Source: Aurifilum marmelostoma (lineage: Eukaryota > Ascomycota > Sordariomycetes > Diaporthales > Cryphonectriaceae). Taken from it: a stretch of 64,000 bases of DNA. This document shows positions 48,282 to 61,214 of this stretch, piece by piece. Both the position numbers and the translations under genes were made by a program. The DNA is taken from contig JAMXSV010000019.1 of assembly GCA_027559495.1 (NCBI GenBank), positions 62,001 through 126,000 of the forward strand, in the 5' to 3' direction. The notes under the pieces were generated by a model. The model made no database searches and was not told where the DNA came from. It saw only the letters and a program-made list of their open reading frames with translations. Position 1 is the stretch's first letter; the number at the start of each line of letters is the position of its first letter.

Positions 48282-48707
48282 ACAGACGGCTCCTTGTGCG
48301 TGGGACAAGACAGAGCAGAATAAGGGTAACTGTCACTTACACAAAAAGGCTGCCCATAGACTGCCGGCTAGACACATAGCGAAGTGGTTGGAGGATTGAT
48401 ACCTGACAGCCGAGGTGGGGCTGGGGCTGTATGGGTGTCTGATCAGTCTCGCAGCAGGCAATCCGGGTCTCAGGCGGGCTGGGCTGGCATCGAGGGCATG
48501 GAATAGACAAGAATTTCTTATGTGTTAAGGGTATCTGTAGCATTGGAGTTGGACAAGTAAATAATTATTTTTCTCCGCCCCTAATACGTACGTACATCGG
48601 TGTGTTTTGGGAGACAACTGCCCCTCCACTTGAATCACACGCTTCATCCGACTCGCCAGTGCCAGCATCTGTGCCGTATCTCCTTTTCTTGGTCCGAGAC
48701 AAAGTCA
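48282..48707. other. Convergent 3' intergenic gap
   Basis: Between TPS1 and the TSR4-like gene, whose 3' ends face each other. No further feature seen. Confidence 0.6.
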
Positions 48708-50100
48708 TCACCTCCTCGCCGTCAGTTCCTCCCATTGCACACCTACCCACTCCTCCACATATCCAGCCTCGCCCTCCTTGATATCCCTAGGGATGCAATC
48801 CTTCTCACAAACGGCAACAATCACCGTGCCCCAGTCCATCCCGTCCAGGACGCCGGCCTCCTCCTCACTTTCCAACTCTGCAATGGCCTGCGGCGTCATT
48901 TGCACCTCAAACACCCTCTCCGCTCCACACTGCCCACATCGAGGGAGGACCCTGCCGGTGCCCGAGGCGGGCACATCATGGAGCTTCTTGCCTACGGTGT
49001 CGGTCTTGGAGTAGAGCAGCGGCGCACCGCCAAACTCATACCGGATGCATTGGTCGGGATTTTGTGCCAGGCGGTCGGCAAACTTTTGGAACGTGCTGTC
49101 GATGGACGACTCGAAGACGTCCTTGTCCTCCTTGCCACCGCCGGAGCCAGAGCCAGCGTTGCCATCGTCAATTTCCATGCCGGTCGTGGAGACGTTCTGT
49201 GCCGGCAGCGGCAGCGGGTCGAGGGTTTCGTAATCCGCTTCAGCGAGGTAGCTGACTGGATAGGGTGTGGGCAGGTCGGACTCTGCTGGCCAGGATTCAG
49301 GAGGAGGAGGGGGCCCAGCTGGTTTCGCTTGTGGGTTGTTGAGGGAAACAGCCTTGGCAAACGTATGGGGGAGGTCTTTGACCACTTCTTCTGTAGGCCT
49401 CGGTGCCTCTGCCGCCGGCGTCGCTGGACTTGCTGCGCTGCTAAAGGGGTTCGCCAAACCGCCTGCAGGCTTTGCAAACGGGTTCGTTGCCCCTCCTGCG
49501 GCACCCGCCCCCGTCGCAAAAGGATTTGCCTGGCCAGCGGAGCCACCAAAGGCGCTCTTCTGCACACCGAACAGCGCCTCACCTAGGCCTTTCTCCTTTT
49601 CTTTCCTCTCTGCCTCCCTCCTCTCCCTGTCAGCTCTGTCCCTCTCCTCGCGTTCCCGCCTCTCCCTCGCCTTCGCAGCTGCGTCTTCGGAAATGCGGGT
49701 AGCTCTCAGGACGCGAATACTGCCCTCCTTGCGCCTGCATGTCTTGTTGCGGCAGCTCAGCACGTAGAGGCGCCTCTCGTGGCCTGGGAAGCGATCGGGA
49801 AGCTCGCCGTTAAGCTGCAGAAGCTGGACGAGGGGCGACGAGCAGATCTTGCATTTGGCGTAGGTGTAAGATGGGGATTGAGAGGTGAGCCATTCCTGAA
49901 GAGGGGAAAGGAGAGCAAGTCAGTGGATGTATAGACATGCCTGCAGAGCTAAGAAGGGGGAGAGATGGTCATACAGGTCGTCCACCAAGTCGACTTGTCG
50001 TCTCTCCATTGGCTTCTTTGGAGGCGTAACCTAACAGGACGTCTGTCTCGGTGTAGTCCTGGTCGTCGTCCAGAGAGTCATCACTGTCATAGGGCGCCAT
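48708..50100 (-). CDS. TSR4: TSR4/PDCD2-like 20S rRNA accumulation factor
   Basis: Two exons on the minus strand, 50100-49975 and 49895-48708, with a 79-nt phase-0 intron, give 437 residues. The N-terminus reads ETDVLLGYASKE, then LGGRPEWL, KCKICSSPLVQLLQLNGELP, GHERRLYVLSC and CRRKEGS, the typical PDCD2/Tsr4 zinc-binding start. A charged coiled-coil-like stretch rich in Arg and Glu (REREERDRADRERREAERKEKEK) and an NPF-repeat segment follow. The C-terminal PDCD2_C domain has QCIRYEFGGAPLLYS and CGQCGAERVFEVQMTPQAI. In yeast Tsr4 is a dedicated chaperone of ribosomal protein uS5 (Rps2), needed for 40S assembly. Convergent with TPS1; CCT6 lies upstream on the same strand. Confidence 0.92.
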
Positions 50101-50450
50101 TTTTTTTTTTTAATTTCTGTTTTTCATAAGTCGGATAGGGTGTGCATCGGGTACAGAGAATTGCTCGAAGCTGTGATGGCAAGATCAGGGAAAATCAGGA
50201 CCTGGGTGGCTGTTGACGCACTGCAGCATTCAACTTTTAAGTGGGGCACACATCCCTTATCACTGATAAGCACCTCCTACGGGGTATGGAAAGTGACCAC
50301 TAGCAAGCGGCTCTAGGAGACTGTTTGATTCTCTTTACTGTATACCACGCCTGGCCATTTTCTTTTGGTTATGGACATTTGATATGAACGCCATGCCTCT
50401 ACAGTGGTATCTTGTCCTTTCTGATGTACACACCCCCATCTAGCCGCGAC
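50101..50450. other. Intergenic, TSR4 promoter and CCT6 3' end
   Basis: 350 bases. A T tract (about 50101-50112) lies directly upstream of the TSR4 start. Nothing else seen. Confidence 0.55.
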
Positions 50451-52359
50451 TTACATTCCATCGTCTGGCCCGTCCATGCCTGGTCCTGGGCCGCCCTGCC
50501 GTCCCATCTGTCTGGCCTTGAGTAGCTCATCGCACAGTAGCAGGTTGGAAGCGATACCTGAGCTGGACGCGATACAGTTCCGCAAAACACGGAAAGAATC
50601 GTAGACACCCTCTAGCGTAGGATCCATAGGCTCGCCGGTAGAGAGGTCTAGACCAACGACTGCGCCCTCGCGGTGCTCGTCTTGGAGGGCAGCCACTGTG
50701 CAACGTGGGTCAGTAACGTTGTATACGCATCAGGCGACCGGTTTGGTAGGCGGAGTGGAGGGATATACTCACAAGCATCCTGAATATCATGTCCGGCGTT
50801 TGCTGCCAGCGTCTTGGGAATAATCAGCAGCGCATCAGCAAATGCTTCCACGCCCCACTTGGCCTTGCCCTTGACCGTCTTCGCAAACGCATCGCTCTTC
50901 AGGTGGGCGGCACACGCCACCTGGAATGCACCGCCGCCGGGCACCACGCTCTTGTCGACAATCATGTTGTACACGCTCCGCAGACCATCCCTCACGGCGT
51001 CTGTCACCTGCGTGATGGTGTGTGCGTTGGGACCCTTGATCAGCAGGGTAACCGACTTGGGCTCCTTGACTTCCTCGACAAAGGTGTACTTCTCCTCGCC
51101 CAGGGTCTGCTCGTACACCAGCCCTGCCCATCCCAGCACGTCCGGCGACAGATCATCGACACTGTTCTGTGCGACGCCGCCGCAGATGAGCTGTAGCCGT
51201 TCCATATTTCTCCGCTTTGCTCGGCGCAGCGCGAGGATGCCGTTCTTAGCCAGAACGTCGAGGGACAGCGGGTCGATGCCCTTCTGATTAATTATGACGA
51301 AGTTCTTGCTGGGGTCGTTGCCGCAGACTTCCTTCTTGAGCTCAACGATCTTCTTCAGCTTGGAGTCCACGAAGCGGCGCTCGCTCTCGACCAGCTTCTC
51401 CCGCTGGTCAGCAGAAGAGTAGAAGAAGCCCGAATTGATCTCGCTCTTCTCGTACTCCAGGCTGACGTTCAGCGTCAGGATGTAGGCATTCTCCACCCTC
51501 TTGGGCATGTCGGGGTGCCTCGCGCCGTGGTCCAGCGCCAAGCCCTTAATCAGCTGTGTGTCGGAGGCGGTGCGGTGCTGCATCTTCATAATCTCCACCA
51601 TGTGCAGGTCGGGTTTCGCAGGTGCCTGGTAAATGGCCAGCACGGCATCGACGATATCGGGGGTGAGCATGTTGGCTAGCGTCGCATTCAGCTTAGTCGC
51701 GAGGGACGTCCGCGCGACGTTCAGCAGTAGCTCGCGGTCCACCTCTTTCGCCAGCTTGAAGGAGTCGAGGAACTTGAGGGCCTCATTCTTGGCAATTTCG
51801 AAGCCATCCGTGATGATGCGCGGGTGTAGGCCCTCGCTGATGTAGCGGTCGGCTTGCTTAAGGAGCTCGCCGACGAGAAGCACAACGGAGGTGGTGCCGT
51901 CACCACAGATGTCGTCCTGGGCAGTGGCGGCGCGGGCGATCATGACAGCGGTGGGGTTCTGTATCTGCATCTCGCGGAGGAGGACGTTGCCGTCCTTGGT
52001 GAGCTTGATCTGGCCGGCGCCATCGACGAGCCTGTCAAGTAAGGGGAGGCAAGAGTCGTCAGTCTTGGTATAACAGCACCAGATATCGAGGAGTGGAGTG
52101 CCAGTGAGAAACGTGGGAGAGCTAGGGAACCGTACATTTTTATCGTACCCAGAGGCCCTAGGTTGGACTTGAGAACATCTTGAAGACCCTCTCCAGCGCT
52201 GATGTTGACCTTGAGAGCCTCGCCCCGCCGCTGTCATCACATCGTCCGTCAGCTCGTGCACAACAGTCAGATTTGGTTGGAGGAGGGGCAAGCCGGAGCA
52301 TGTTGGTGGGTTCGTACTCTTGACTCGGCCTTGGGGTTGAGAAGCTGTGCCGCGGACAT
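50451..52359 (-). CDS. CCT6: T-complex protein 1 subunit zeta (cytosolic chaperonin)
   Basis: Subunit of the eight-member TRiC/CCT ring that folds actin, tubulin and WD-repeat proteins with ATP. Exons on the minus strand: 52359-52318, 52230-52136, 52031-50773 and 50695-50451 (introns 87, 104 and 77 nt), 546 residues, the usual length. Group II chaperonin signatures: NLGPLGTIKMLVDGAG near residues 38-52, the ATPase loop GDGTTS at 89-94, and VVPGGGAFQVA in the C-terminal equatorial domain. The N-terminus (AAQLLNPKAESRRRGEAL) and the end (SSSGIASNLLLCDELLKA) identify zeta rather than another subunit. The C-terminal tail is Gly/Met/Pro-rich as in other CCT subunits. Diverges from the prenylcysteine oxidase gene across 954 bases. 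Confidence 0.95.
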
Positions 52360-53313
52360 ATTGTCTCTCGACTGTCAGGGCTTTCTAAGGGAAAAGAAAG
52401 GGTTGCAGAAGTCAGACGAGGTCGGGAAGTTGTGAATGTCCTCGTGCGGCTGCGTGAGAGGTGAGGTGGTGAACGTGTCTGTGGCGGGACGTGCTGAAGC
52501 TTGCGATGTCCTTAGAAATTTTGGGTCATCCTGCCGGCAGGCTAATACTGTAGCTAGCTTGCGGTGGCTGCTGGCCGCGTCGCAGCCGGGGGTGGTGCTC
52601 GGTGTGGTGGGGGGGGCGAGGGTGACGGGTCTATGGAGGGGCACAGGGGCCACGAGGTTTCCAAGTCCATGCTACAGGGGTATTAGAACCATCAGGGTTA
52701 CGGTTCGCTCGGTGCAGGGGGGCCACAGGGGCGTGAGGGGGTAGCTTAGACCCCCAGTGACCCCCTAGACCCCTTATAGGCGGTTGACGGCCCTAAAACA
52801 GACACCCAAAAGACGGCGGCAAGGCAACGGCGGTGGGCTACCTGATAGCATATACTCCGGAACACGGCGTGCTGGCAGCGTACGGGTAAGTACTTGTCAT
52901 CCTGAATGCCTGCATTCCAAAATCAAGGGTCCCACGCATGCGACGCGCACCCTTGGTTGCAACATCGTCAGGCCAGCTTGAACAGCCTGTCTACATTTTC
53001 AGGAGGTTCTTCCTCTTGTCATCCCAGCAACAACATCATACTTCTTGTCATGCCACCTTTCGTCTTCCCTTGTCACGAGAGCTTCTCTGCATCTTTCTAG
53101 GGGAGGGTTTGCCGTTGTTGTGATGAGATTATATATACGAGCGTCTCCCGTTTGTTGGTGATATTGTGTCTCGGATTCATTGTCGTTTGACTAGTTCTTT
53201 TGCTGCATCACGAGCCGCGCTTTTTGAGGGGACAAAACCATCTCTTCATCGCTAGGTCTCATCGTCGTCACTGCTACCTTTTCAGTCCAAGCTTCCAGTG
53301 CTGTGCTTCAACG
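52360..53313. promoter_or_regulatory. Divergent promoter region between CCT6 and prenylcysteine oxidase
   Basis: 954 bases, GC-richer than other gaps, with no gene visible. It must hold the start signals of both genes. A GGGGG-rich stretch is at about 52590-52745. Confidence 0.55.
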
Positions 53314-55284
53314 ATGAGGTGGCTTGACGGTATCAAGGCTGCCATTCCAGGCCTACTTGCCTCTCCAGGCGCTCAAGACGGTACTTCGTCTCAGGCTGTG
53401 TTGGAAGATGCACCCAGCAGCATCAGACAGGTGGCCATTATAGGTGAGCATTGCTTACCCTCTTATGCGTTCATACCCCATACGTACTATCTACCAAACA
53501 CGAGGGATCAGTCCGGTCGAGCCCCAAGGGATGCAACGGAGGTTCCTTGTGTGATCATAAGCACCAACTCTGTATATTGCATCTACAATATCACGGCTTT
53601 TCGTTCGGGTGCTGCAGATCATAATCTTTCGCTTTTTCTCGCTCTGGAATATTTTCCTTTATCCATTTAATCTTGCTCCGTCTTATCCGGCCGGTGCTGA
53701 CACGGAAGAAAAGGCGCCGGCGCAGCTGGCTCATCTGCGGCTTTCCACTTGTCCAGGTACGCTGCTGCAGAGGATATCGATGTCAACATTACTATATTCG
53801 AGAGGACTGGCCATATTGGTGGCCGCTCGCTCACCGTCGATGCATACGGCAACGCCTCCGAGCCCGTCGAGCTCGGCGCATCCATCTTTGTTGAAGCCAA
53901 CCAGATCCTCTGGAATGCGTCACAACTGTTTGGACTCGAGCTCAGAGATCCTTACACCAATGCAGACCGCCTCACTGCCATTTGGGATGGCAACAAGTTT
54001 GTTTTCGAGACATCAGCTGCCTCCTCTTGGTGGTGGGACATGGCCAAACTTGTCTGGAAGTACCGCCTCGCGCCATACTACGCCCAGAAGCTTATGCAGA
54101 AAACCGTCGCTACTTTCCTCAAGCTGTACGAGGAGCCATACTTCCCTTTCAGGTCGCTCAGCACGCGTGCTTTCGAGCTCGACTTGACCAAGGTGACAGG
54201 CGTGACGGGCAAGCAATTCCTGGAGGACAACGGCATTGCGTCTGCATTCGCAAACGACATCGTCCAGGCCGCAACAAGAGTCAATTATGCTTCGAATCTG
54301 GATTCCATTCACGGCTTAGACACGATGGTCTCGATGGCTCCTGAGGGCGCAAAGGCAATCGTGGGCGGAAACTGGCGGATCTTTGACCACATGGTCGCCG
54401 CGAGTGGTGCGCAGATTGCTCTCAACACATCAGTGTCTTCTATCGCTCTGGGCACGAAGCCTGGTGCTGCCCATCCCAAATACCTCATCAACACCAAATC
54501 TGTCGGAAACGCGGCAGAGGTGCCAGCGGGCGTCGCATTTGACAATGTCATCATTGCCGGCCCTTACCAGTTCAGCGACATTGAGGCTCCCCCCGAAGTT
54601 CTGCAGACCGCCATCGACAAGATTCCCTACGTCAAGCTGCACGTCACCCTCTTTGCCTCTCCGTTCGCCATCAGCCCGGCATTCCTCGGCCTACAACCTG
54701 GAGCCAAGGTGCCAACCACCGTGCTGACCACCTATACCCCAGCTGCTGATGGCTCGTCCGGGCTGGAGGGGGCAGGTAAGACGGGCTTCTTCTCCATCAG
54801 CACCCTTCGAACCATCATCAACCCGAAGAGCGGCAAGGAGGAAGTATTGTACAAGATATTCTCTCCGATGGAGGTCACGCCCGATTTTCTCTCCTCCCTA
54901 CTCGGTGTTGTCGTTCCCAAGACATTCACCGGCGCAATTCCAGCTGGAGAAGGAGCAGAAGAGGCGATCGTTGAACCGGTCTCATGGTATTATCCCCATG
55001 TATTTCATTCCTATCCTAAGGCGCTCCCGCGGGTGACCTTCCAGGATCCCATCCTAGGCAATGGTGTCTACTACACCTCGGGCATGGACAGCTTCATCTC
55101 CACCATGGAGACCAATGCGCTGATGGGCAAAAATGTCGCCCGCTTGGTCGTCGACGATATACTGGGTTTGAGCACGGGACACGCTCTAGGTGCCCAAGAG
55201 GTTAACGAGAGCATTGTGAATGGCGAGCAAGCTGTCAAAGACGAGAAGCCTTCGGGCTCACAGGCCAAAATTGATGAGCTCTGA
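53314..55284 (+). CDS. Prenylcysteine oxidase (prenylcysteine lyase)
   Basis: FAD enzyme that oxidatively cleaves farnesyl- or geranylgeranyl-cysteine released from prenylated proteins to cysteine, an aldehyde and H2O2. Exons 53314-53443 and 53714-55284 (270-nt intron, CTGAC branch) give 566 residues. The spliced junction creates the FAD site QVAIIGAGAAGSSAAFHLSR (residues 39-58), and the ribose-binding Glu follows in ITIFERTGHIGGRS; the prenylcysteine lyase region includes NLDSIHGLDTMVSMAPEGA and the C-terminal VSWYYPHVFHSYPKALP. Relatives are normally secretory or vacuolar; here the N-terminus (MRWLDGIKAAIPGLLASPGA) is only a weak signal peptide. The protein ends KIDEL, resembling an ER-retrieval tail. 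Confidence 0.9.
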
Positions 55285-57417
55285 GCAGCACATGGATCAG
55301 GCAGGCACCGTCCTCATCCGCGAGGTTGACGCGAGAAACGCTGCTCATTTCTCGGAATCCTCAATCATGTTCGTAAACGATGCGCTGTGTCAGTGAGCCG
55401 CGGACCTGATACGTTCTCAAAATGCTTCGAAGCCATTCCAGTCCAAACCTTGGTCTTGGAAATCTTGGATAGATTCTTGGTTTATCATTTATATATATTC
55501 TCCTATTTGGTACTGTCACAATTGCCAGACCTGTCTTAAGGTGAGACTCACATATCGGAATCAACAGGGCCATACATTTTTTGCGCTCTCTGATCCCCGG
55601 GCACGAATGAGTGCATCTCGCTGCAGGGCGATTTCCTTCAAAACCCGTTGGTCAGGAGTACCATCTGTCCCATCCACCCATATCGGCGACGAAATACCGC
55701 TATGGCTCATGTACCACTATCAGTCTAGTTTGTATCCCCGATTCTTTGACGCCCGACCAATGTGGATAGCAATTCCGTCCGGATCAGGCGGGCCTTTCCC
55801 AGCGAGAACATGAATCTCCTGGCTAGGTGACCTGGGCAGGGTGATCTCAGAAGGCCTCTCGACTATGATGAGGATACTGCTGTTCACATGCGTCATCCTT
55901 CTCTGCTTCTTCATAATACTGCCATGCCTGTACTTCTGAAGAGTGGAGTGGAAGCAGCCCATCTTCTGAAGGTCAAGGTGTAGTTTCCAGGAGAAAGAAG
56001 CCGGGGGAATATTCTATGTTAGGTTAGCAGAGTTCGTATAGCTATTGATGGCAGATGAGAGTTAGAACGAGAAAGAGCAAATTCAGTGAGAGCAACTTGT
56101 TTATATGCTGCCAAAATTCGGTCTCATGCCGTCTTCAGTATCAAGATGAGTGCTGAACCTGGATGGACATTGTCCCAGTACAATGGACGTTCGGCCTTAT
56201 GAAAACAGATAATGATTGTCTCAACCACCACCCACCATAAAGCAGATAGTGATATTTCCAAAACAGTTGCAACAACATTCGCTTAGTTAGGCACCTGAGA
56301 TCATTAGCTCTTGTCTAGTTAGGAAATATAATTCTCCTAGATATGCTCCGTGAGATGCAGGACAAAGGACAAAAGATTTACCACATACTCCCAACGTGAA
56401 GTTTGATGCACCTAGCTACCCAGTTAAATCAATGCCCTATAAAGAGCAATGTTAAACATGTTTGATGGACTCATATGGCCTTCTCCTAACCCATGTTGTC
56501 TGCAAGTCCAGGCCTACAAAGCCATGCGGGTGAGATTATTCTAAGTTGTTGAACTCTTTTGACGTAGCATCCTTGTCATTGCATATCTTCCTCATCTTAG
56601 TCCATGTTATAGTACGGGTATCATCTCCTTCAAACTATTCGCTGTCGAAGGATTGGATTCTGCCCCCCCCCCCCCCTGCCCACAAAAAAAACCCAGAGCA
56701 CCAACGTAATGTCACCTCCTCCCCGTCCCTCAAAGCCAGCTGTGATTGAAGCCTGCAATAGGTATAAATTTCATATTTCATAGACTACTTGCCTAACGGT
56801 TAACATGCTTCCCATCTTATATGTCTGCTTCTGTATATTTTAGTGCACTTAAAATTCTCTGTGTTTCGAGAGACCCATTTTCTCCTGATTGGATGTGCAA
56901 TTCCATGCTGATATGGAGGGCAGAACAAGGAAGAAAGAAGACAATACGATCCATTGATCAGCATGGTTCGATATTTGAATGTTCGATAAAGAACTGATGC
57001 AACTGCGCTGAGGGAGGACAATGTTCATGAAGCAAACTTGAGCACTTGCTGTGGTGGGCTAATCCCTGTCGTCGCTTCCGACTGCTTAGCCAGATCAGGG
57101 TTAGAGCTGGCCTGCAGCCTGGCCCATGCGTCATGTGGGGTCGTGGCAAGCACAGATTGCGGTGTGGCTGAGGCCAAACCAGGAAGTGCCCAAAAGATAA
57201 TCTGATGACGCCAGTTGCCAGGCACTTTCCCTTTCACAAGACAGTGTAAGGCTGCAACTGTCACCAGAGCCACTTCTTCCCCTTCTCATCTCCTTTGACC
57301 GAGGAGGGAGTGATCTGTTTTCTCTATCTGGTCTTTTCCCATCCCGCCTCCTACTTATCATCCTCTAGTTCTTGATCACTGTACCTCCTTCTCTTTGGCT
57401 CGTGCTGATCGCCCAAG
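55285..57417. other. Intergenic region
   Basis: About 2.1 kb with no gene seen. It contains a C14 tract (56663-56676) followed by an A run, and a VID27 promoter with a C/T-rich leader before 57418. Confidence 0.55.
56663..56676 (+). repeat. Poly-C tract (14)
   Basis: Run of 14 C, followed shortly by a run of A. Confidence 0.9.
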
Positions 57418-60084
57418 ATGTTTGTTCTTCGAAACGGTAAGTCAAAAGCTGCAAATGCCTCTCGTTGCCCCGCCAACTTCAGCTGCAACCCCTCCTCCTC
57501 CCCCGCCTCTCGCCCCTAATTTGGGGCAGGCGTTCAAGGCTCACTCCTTCAACGCGACCATTAGTGACGACAGCAGTTCTATGCTTGTTGTGTTCTCTGC
57601 CTCCCGTACAGTCTTACTAATTACTGTCACTTCGTAGTCAGCAAGCTCATCTTCGGCGCGACTGGCGCTGAGTCCATGATCGAACTGCCCCAAGGCCAAC
57701 TCTACCTCGTTCGCCCCCTCTCCCCCAAGGGTTACTCTGAGCTCATCTTCAAAGACGCCGCCGCTCGCATTCGCAAGACTGCTCAAGATTTCCAGTACCA
57801 ACTTGTCGTCCAGCGCGTCTACGAGGAAGGCGAGGCCGATTTACTTGCCGAGGAGGAGGGGGAAGACGCCGCGATCGATGCCCTTGCCTCGGACCGTGAT
57901 GAGAAGACCTTTCTACTCGACGAGGCTCTGCATTTCCGCGTCAAGAATAGAGAGGAATCTTCCGACAAGGTCTTGTGCTGGAAGGACTTGAGTGGTGACG
58001 CTGGCGACGTTTTCGAATACGTTTGCGACGCGTCCGCTTCCGCTGCCCAGATTGAGCAGTTCGAGCTCGTCGCCAAGCAGTGTCAGTACGAGCGCAAGTA
58101 CCGAAAGCCTTTCACTACCGCATCCGACGAGGACCTCCAGCAGTTCGAGTTCGACGAGCAGCCTATTCCTCAAGCAAGCCCGATTCATAGCCCCACGCTC
58201 GCTCGATCTATCGATTCGGTCGACCAGATGTATCTCAACAAGCCCGCCGCCGCTACAGCCAACACTAGTACCAAGAGGGGGAAGCTGCCTGCAGAGGACG
58301 AGCAAGTCGATATGCCATCCACGGCCAGAAACGTCGGCCCTCCCAAGTCGGTCGCCGCGCCCGAGGCCAGAGAGCTACTTGCTGCCGAGAACGCAGAGCT
58401 ACACTTTTTTGACTTTCCCTCCGGTGCTTTCGTGTTGCAGGATGATTCTGTCACTGCGACGGTGACCGAGGTCGGCGACTGGCATTATTGGCTTTCGGTT
58501 CAGGGCAAGGATGATCGAGACTGGCTGGGCATTCCGGTCATCGCCGACATCAATCCAGTCTTCAACTTCGAGTACCTATCTTTCATCTTCAACCAGTTCT
58601 CTGACGACGGCTCCGCCTACTCGTGGCTCCTTCGCTTCAAGGATCAGCAGGCACTAGAGCGTTTTCAGGAAGGGCTGCTGCGCTCGCTATGGGAACAGCT
58701 AAACGAGGTGAAGTGGACCAAGGTCAAGGACGTGGAGCGCGATTACGTCGCGGAGGCTTTCAACGATATCACTATGGAAGATGCGCCGCCTCTCGAGGAG
58801 GAAGAGACTGAGGAAGACACCGCCACCGAGGGAGAGGAAGATGAGGACGATGACAGCCCTCGGAGCGAGCACTACGACAGCGATGAGGACGAAGAGGATG
58901 TGGAGACGCAGCCTAAGGACAAGGAGACCAACAGCGCCATTGCTGTGGGCTACAAGCACGACAGGTCATTTGTTGTCCGGGGCTCCAAGATCGGTGTCTT
59001 CAAGCACACCCCCAATAACAAGCTGGAGTTCAGCACCAATATCTCCAAAGTCGAAACGCCAAAAGGCAAGCTGTTCTCGCCCAAGAAGGTCATGCTCCAC
59101 AATGAGGACAACAACATGATCTTGCAGAACGATACAGACCCCAACAAGCTCTACCGCATGGATCTTGAGTACGGCAAGGTCGTGGACGAGTGGCAGGTAC
59201 ACGAAGATATTCCCGCCATCACCTTCGCCCCGGAGAACAAGTTTGCGCAAATGACATCGGAGCCCACTTTCCTGGGTATCAGCCGCAACGCCCTCTACCG
59301 CGTCGATCCTCGTCTTTCCGGTAACAAGCTTGTGGACAGCCAGTTGAAGCAGTACGTTTCCAAGAACGACTTCTCCTCTGTCGCCACAACCGAGAAGGGC
59401 CACATCGCTGTGGCCTCCAACAAGGGTGATATTCGTCTGTTCGACCGACTAGGTATCAACGCCAAGACACACATTCCTGCGCTGGGCGAGCCTATCATTG
59501 GCTTGGACGTGTCTGCCGATGGCCGCTGGGTGCTCGCGACCTGCCGTACCTACCTACTTCTCATTGATGCTCTACAGAAGTCCGGCAAGAATGAAGGCAA
59601 GCTTGGCTTCGAGAAGCCCTTCGCGGCTGACTCCAAGCCGCAGCCACGTCGGCTGGCGCTTACTCCCGAGCACGTGGCGCAGTTTGCCTACGAGACTGGC
59701 AAGGGCGTATCTTTTACCCCGGCCAAATTCAACGCGGGCGAAGGCCAGGAAGAGACATCCATCATTTCTGCCACGGGTCCGTACGTGATTGAGTGGAACC
59801 TGAAGAGGGTCATTCAGGGCCACAAGGCTCCTTATATGATCAAGCGCTACTCGGATGTAGTCAAGGCTGACGACTTCCGATTTGGCTCCGACAAAAACGT
59901 GATCTATGCGCTGCCAAACGAAGTCAACATGATTCCCAAGGAGAAATTGAAACGCCCGACGCGGCAATCGATTATGGGTCCAGGCGGACGGAGAAGCGCT
60001 GCTGCAGGCGGAGCGTACACTACGCCGCGGAAGGGTGCTGCAGACCGGCTGAGGAGGGAAGACGTTGTCAATTCGCCTTACTGA
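57418..60084 (+). CDS. VID27: Vacuolar import and degradation protein 27
   Basis: Exons 57418-57436 (only 19 nt) and 57638-60084, with a 201-nt intron, give 821 residues; the start MFVLRNVSKLIFG, then the SMIELPQGQLYLVRP strand, is the classical VID27 N-terminus. An N-terminal VID27 region (about 1-170) and a PH-like middle (AELHFFDFPSGAFVLQDDSV, then WHYWLSVQG) precede an acidic linker at about 375-425 (EEEETEEDTATEGEEDEDDD). The WD-repeat-like C-terminal domain has VMLHNEDNNMILQND, NKLYRMDLEYGKVVDEW and GLDVSADGRWVLATC. Vid27 was named in yeast for a link to fructose-1,6-bisphosphatase degradation; the biochemical role is unclear. It converges on eIF3k. Confidence 0.95.
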
Positions 60085-61214
60085 GAGCTTCATTTGAACT
60101 GAATGCGTTATCCAGCATCCTGAACAATAAGCTCGATGTGGCGTGAGACGTCATGGGAGACAAGCACTGACCGAAGTGCTGATATAATTGTGGATTAACC
60201 TTTCTACTTCGTTGTGCAAGTTTTGATGGCCTTTCTTTTCAGCCCTAGATACCTCCTCCCTGCGAGAACACGCGATTTCCTTCTATTTGGTTCGAGTTGA
60301 CACTGGCGAGTGTCTTTTATGTTCTTGACAGCCCCATGCGAGCTACCGAGGTGAGCATGAAGCTGACCTAAGTGGCTGTTGGCGTTGGGGATCGAAGATG
60401 TTGACGAGACATCTTACATTTCACATAGGTAGATACCTCAAATGCACTTTCCATACATAGCCTCTGGTGTGTCCATGAAGTGACCATTAAGAATGTGAGA
60501 CATCTCTCTGGGCTCGGTGCAACAGTAAAGGAACACACCACCTTAGGTGGGCCATCAGATGCCGTTGCTTCACACTTTGTATGCAGCCCAGAAGACTTGC
60601 CATGTAAATAAATTGCATACTTATTTACCCATGTACAACGATTGTTGTTGTTTTTTTTCCTTTTTTCTTCTTGTATTGGTGTGTGTGCTTCCACTGCTTC
60701 TACCATGTGACCTCTCTGAATTGCCTCGAACTGATAGCCCACAACCCCATGGACTTCATTTGGGGATCATTAGGCGGAGCGATGACCCTCCTATCTCTTT
60801 TTCAGGGCTCTTCAACAGTGGTGTTAGGGAGGGCAGGCTATTCGCGCCTCAACGGATGGATGCAAGCCATCATATCTACCAGAGGCTGGTTGGAGACGAC
60901 ACTTGTATATTCCAGCTTCTGCTTCTTTCAGATCGGCATCAAACGCCCTGCTCTGAAATACAGACGTGGTCAAACAGCTTCGGACCACGTCTAGTCCGGG
61001 GAAGAAAAACCCAATCAAACCCGAACGCCAAATACCGCCAAATGCAGTCCGTCAAGCGCGGTTGTTTTAAGACCAATCCCTCGTACCCACAGCAGCCACT
61101 GCCCAGGCCCAGCTTCGTAGCTTCTGCTTCTGCTCCGATTGTCTCTCTGCGTGTGTCGCTCGCGACTGGACCTGTTTCTCATCGGTAACCTTGATTGAGA
61201 ACGCAACAAGGAAC
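60085..61214. other. Convergent intergenic region
   Basis: About 1.1 kb between the convergent VID27 and eIF3k genes. Open frames, such as one at 60547-61188, show no family features. A T-rich tract is at about 60640-60670. Confidence 0.55.

Noticed and set aside
48600..49586. 328-codon plus-strand open frame
   Set aside because: It is antisense to the well-supported TSR4 gene; such long shadow frames are usual in GC-rich coding DNA.
60547..61188. 213-codon open frame between VID27 and eIF3k
   Set aside because: Lies in a convergent 3' region, contains low-complexity Phe/Leu stretches, and has no family match I can see.
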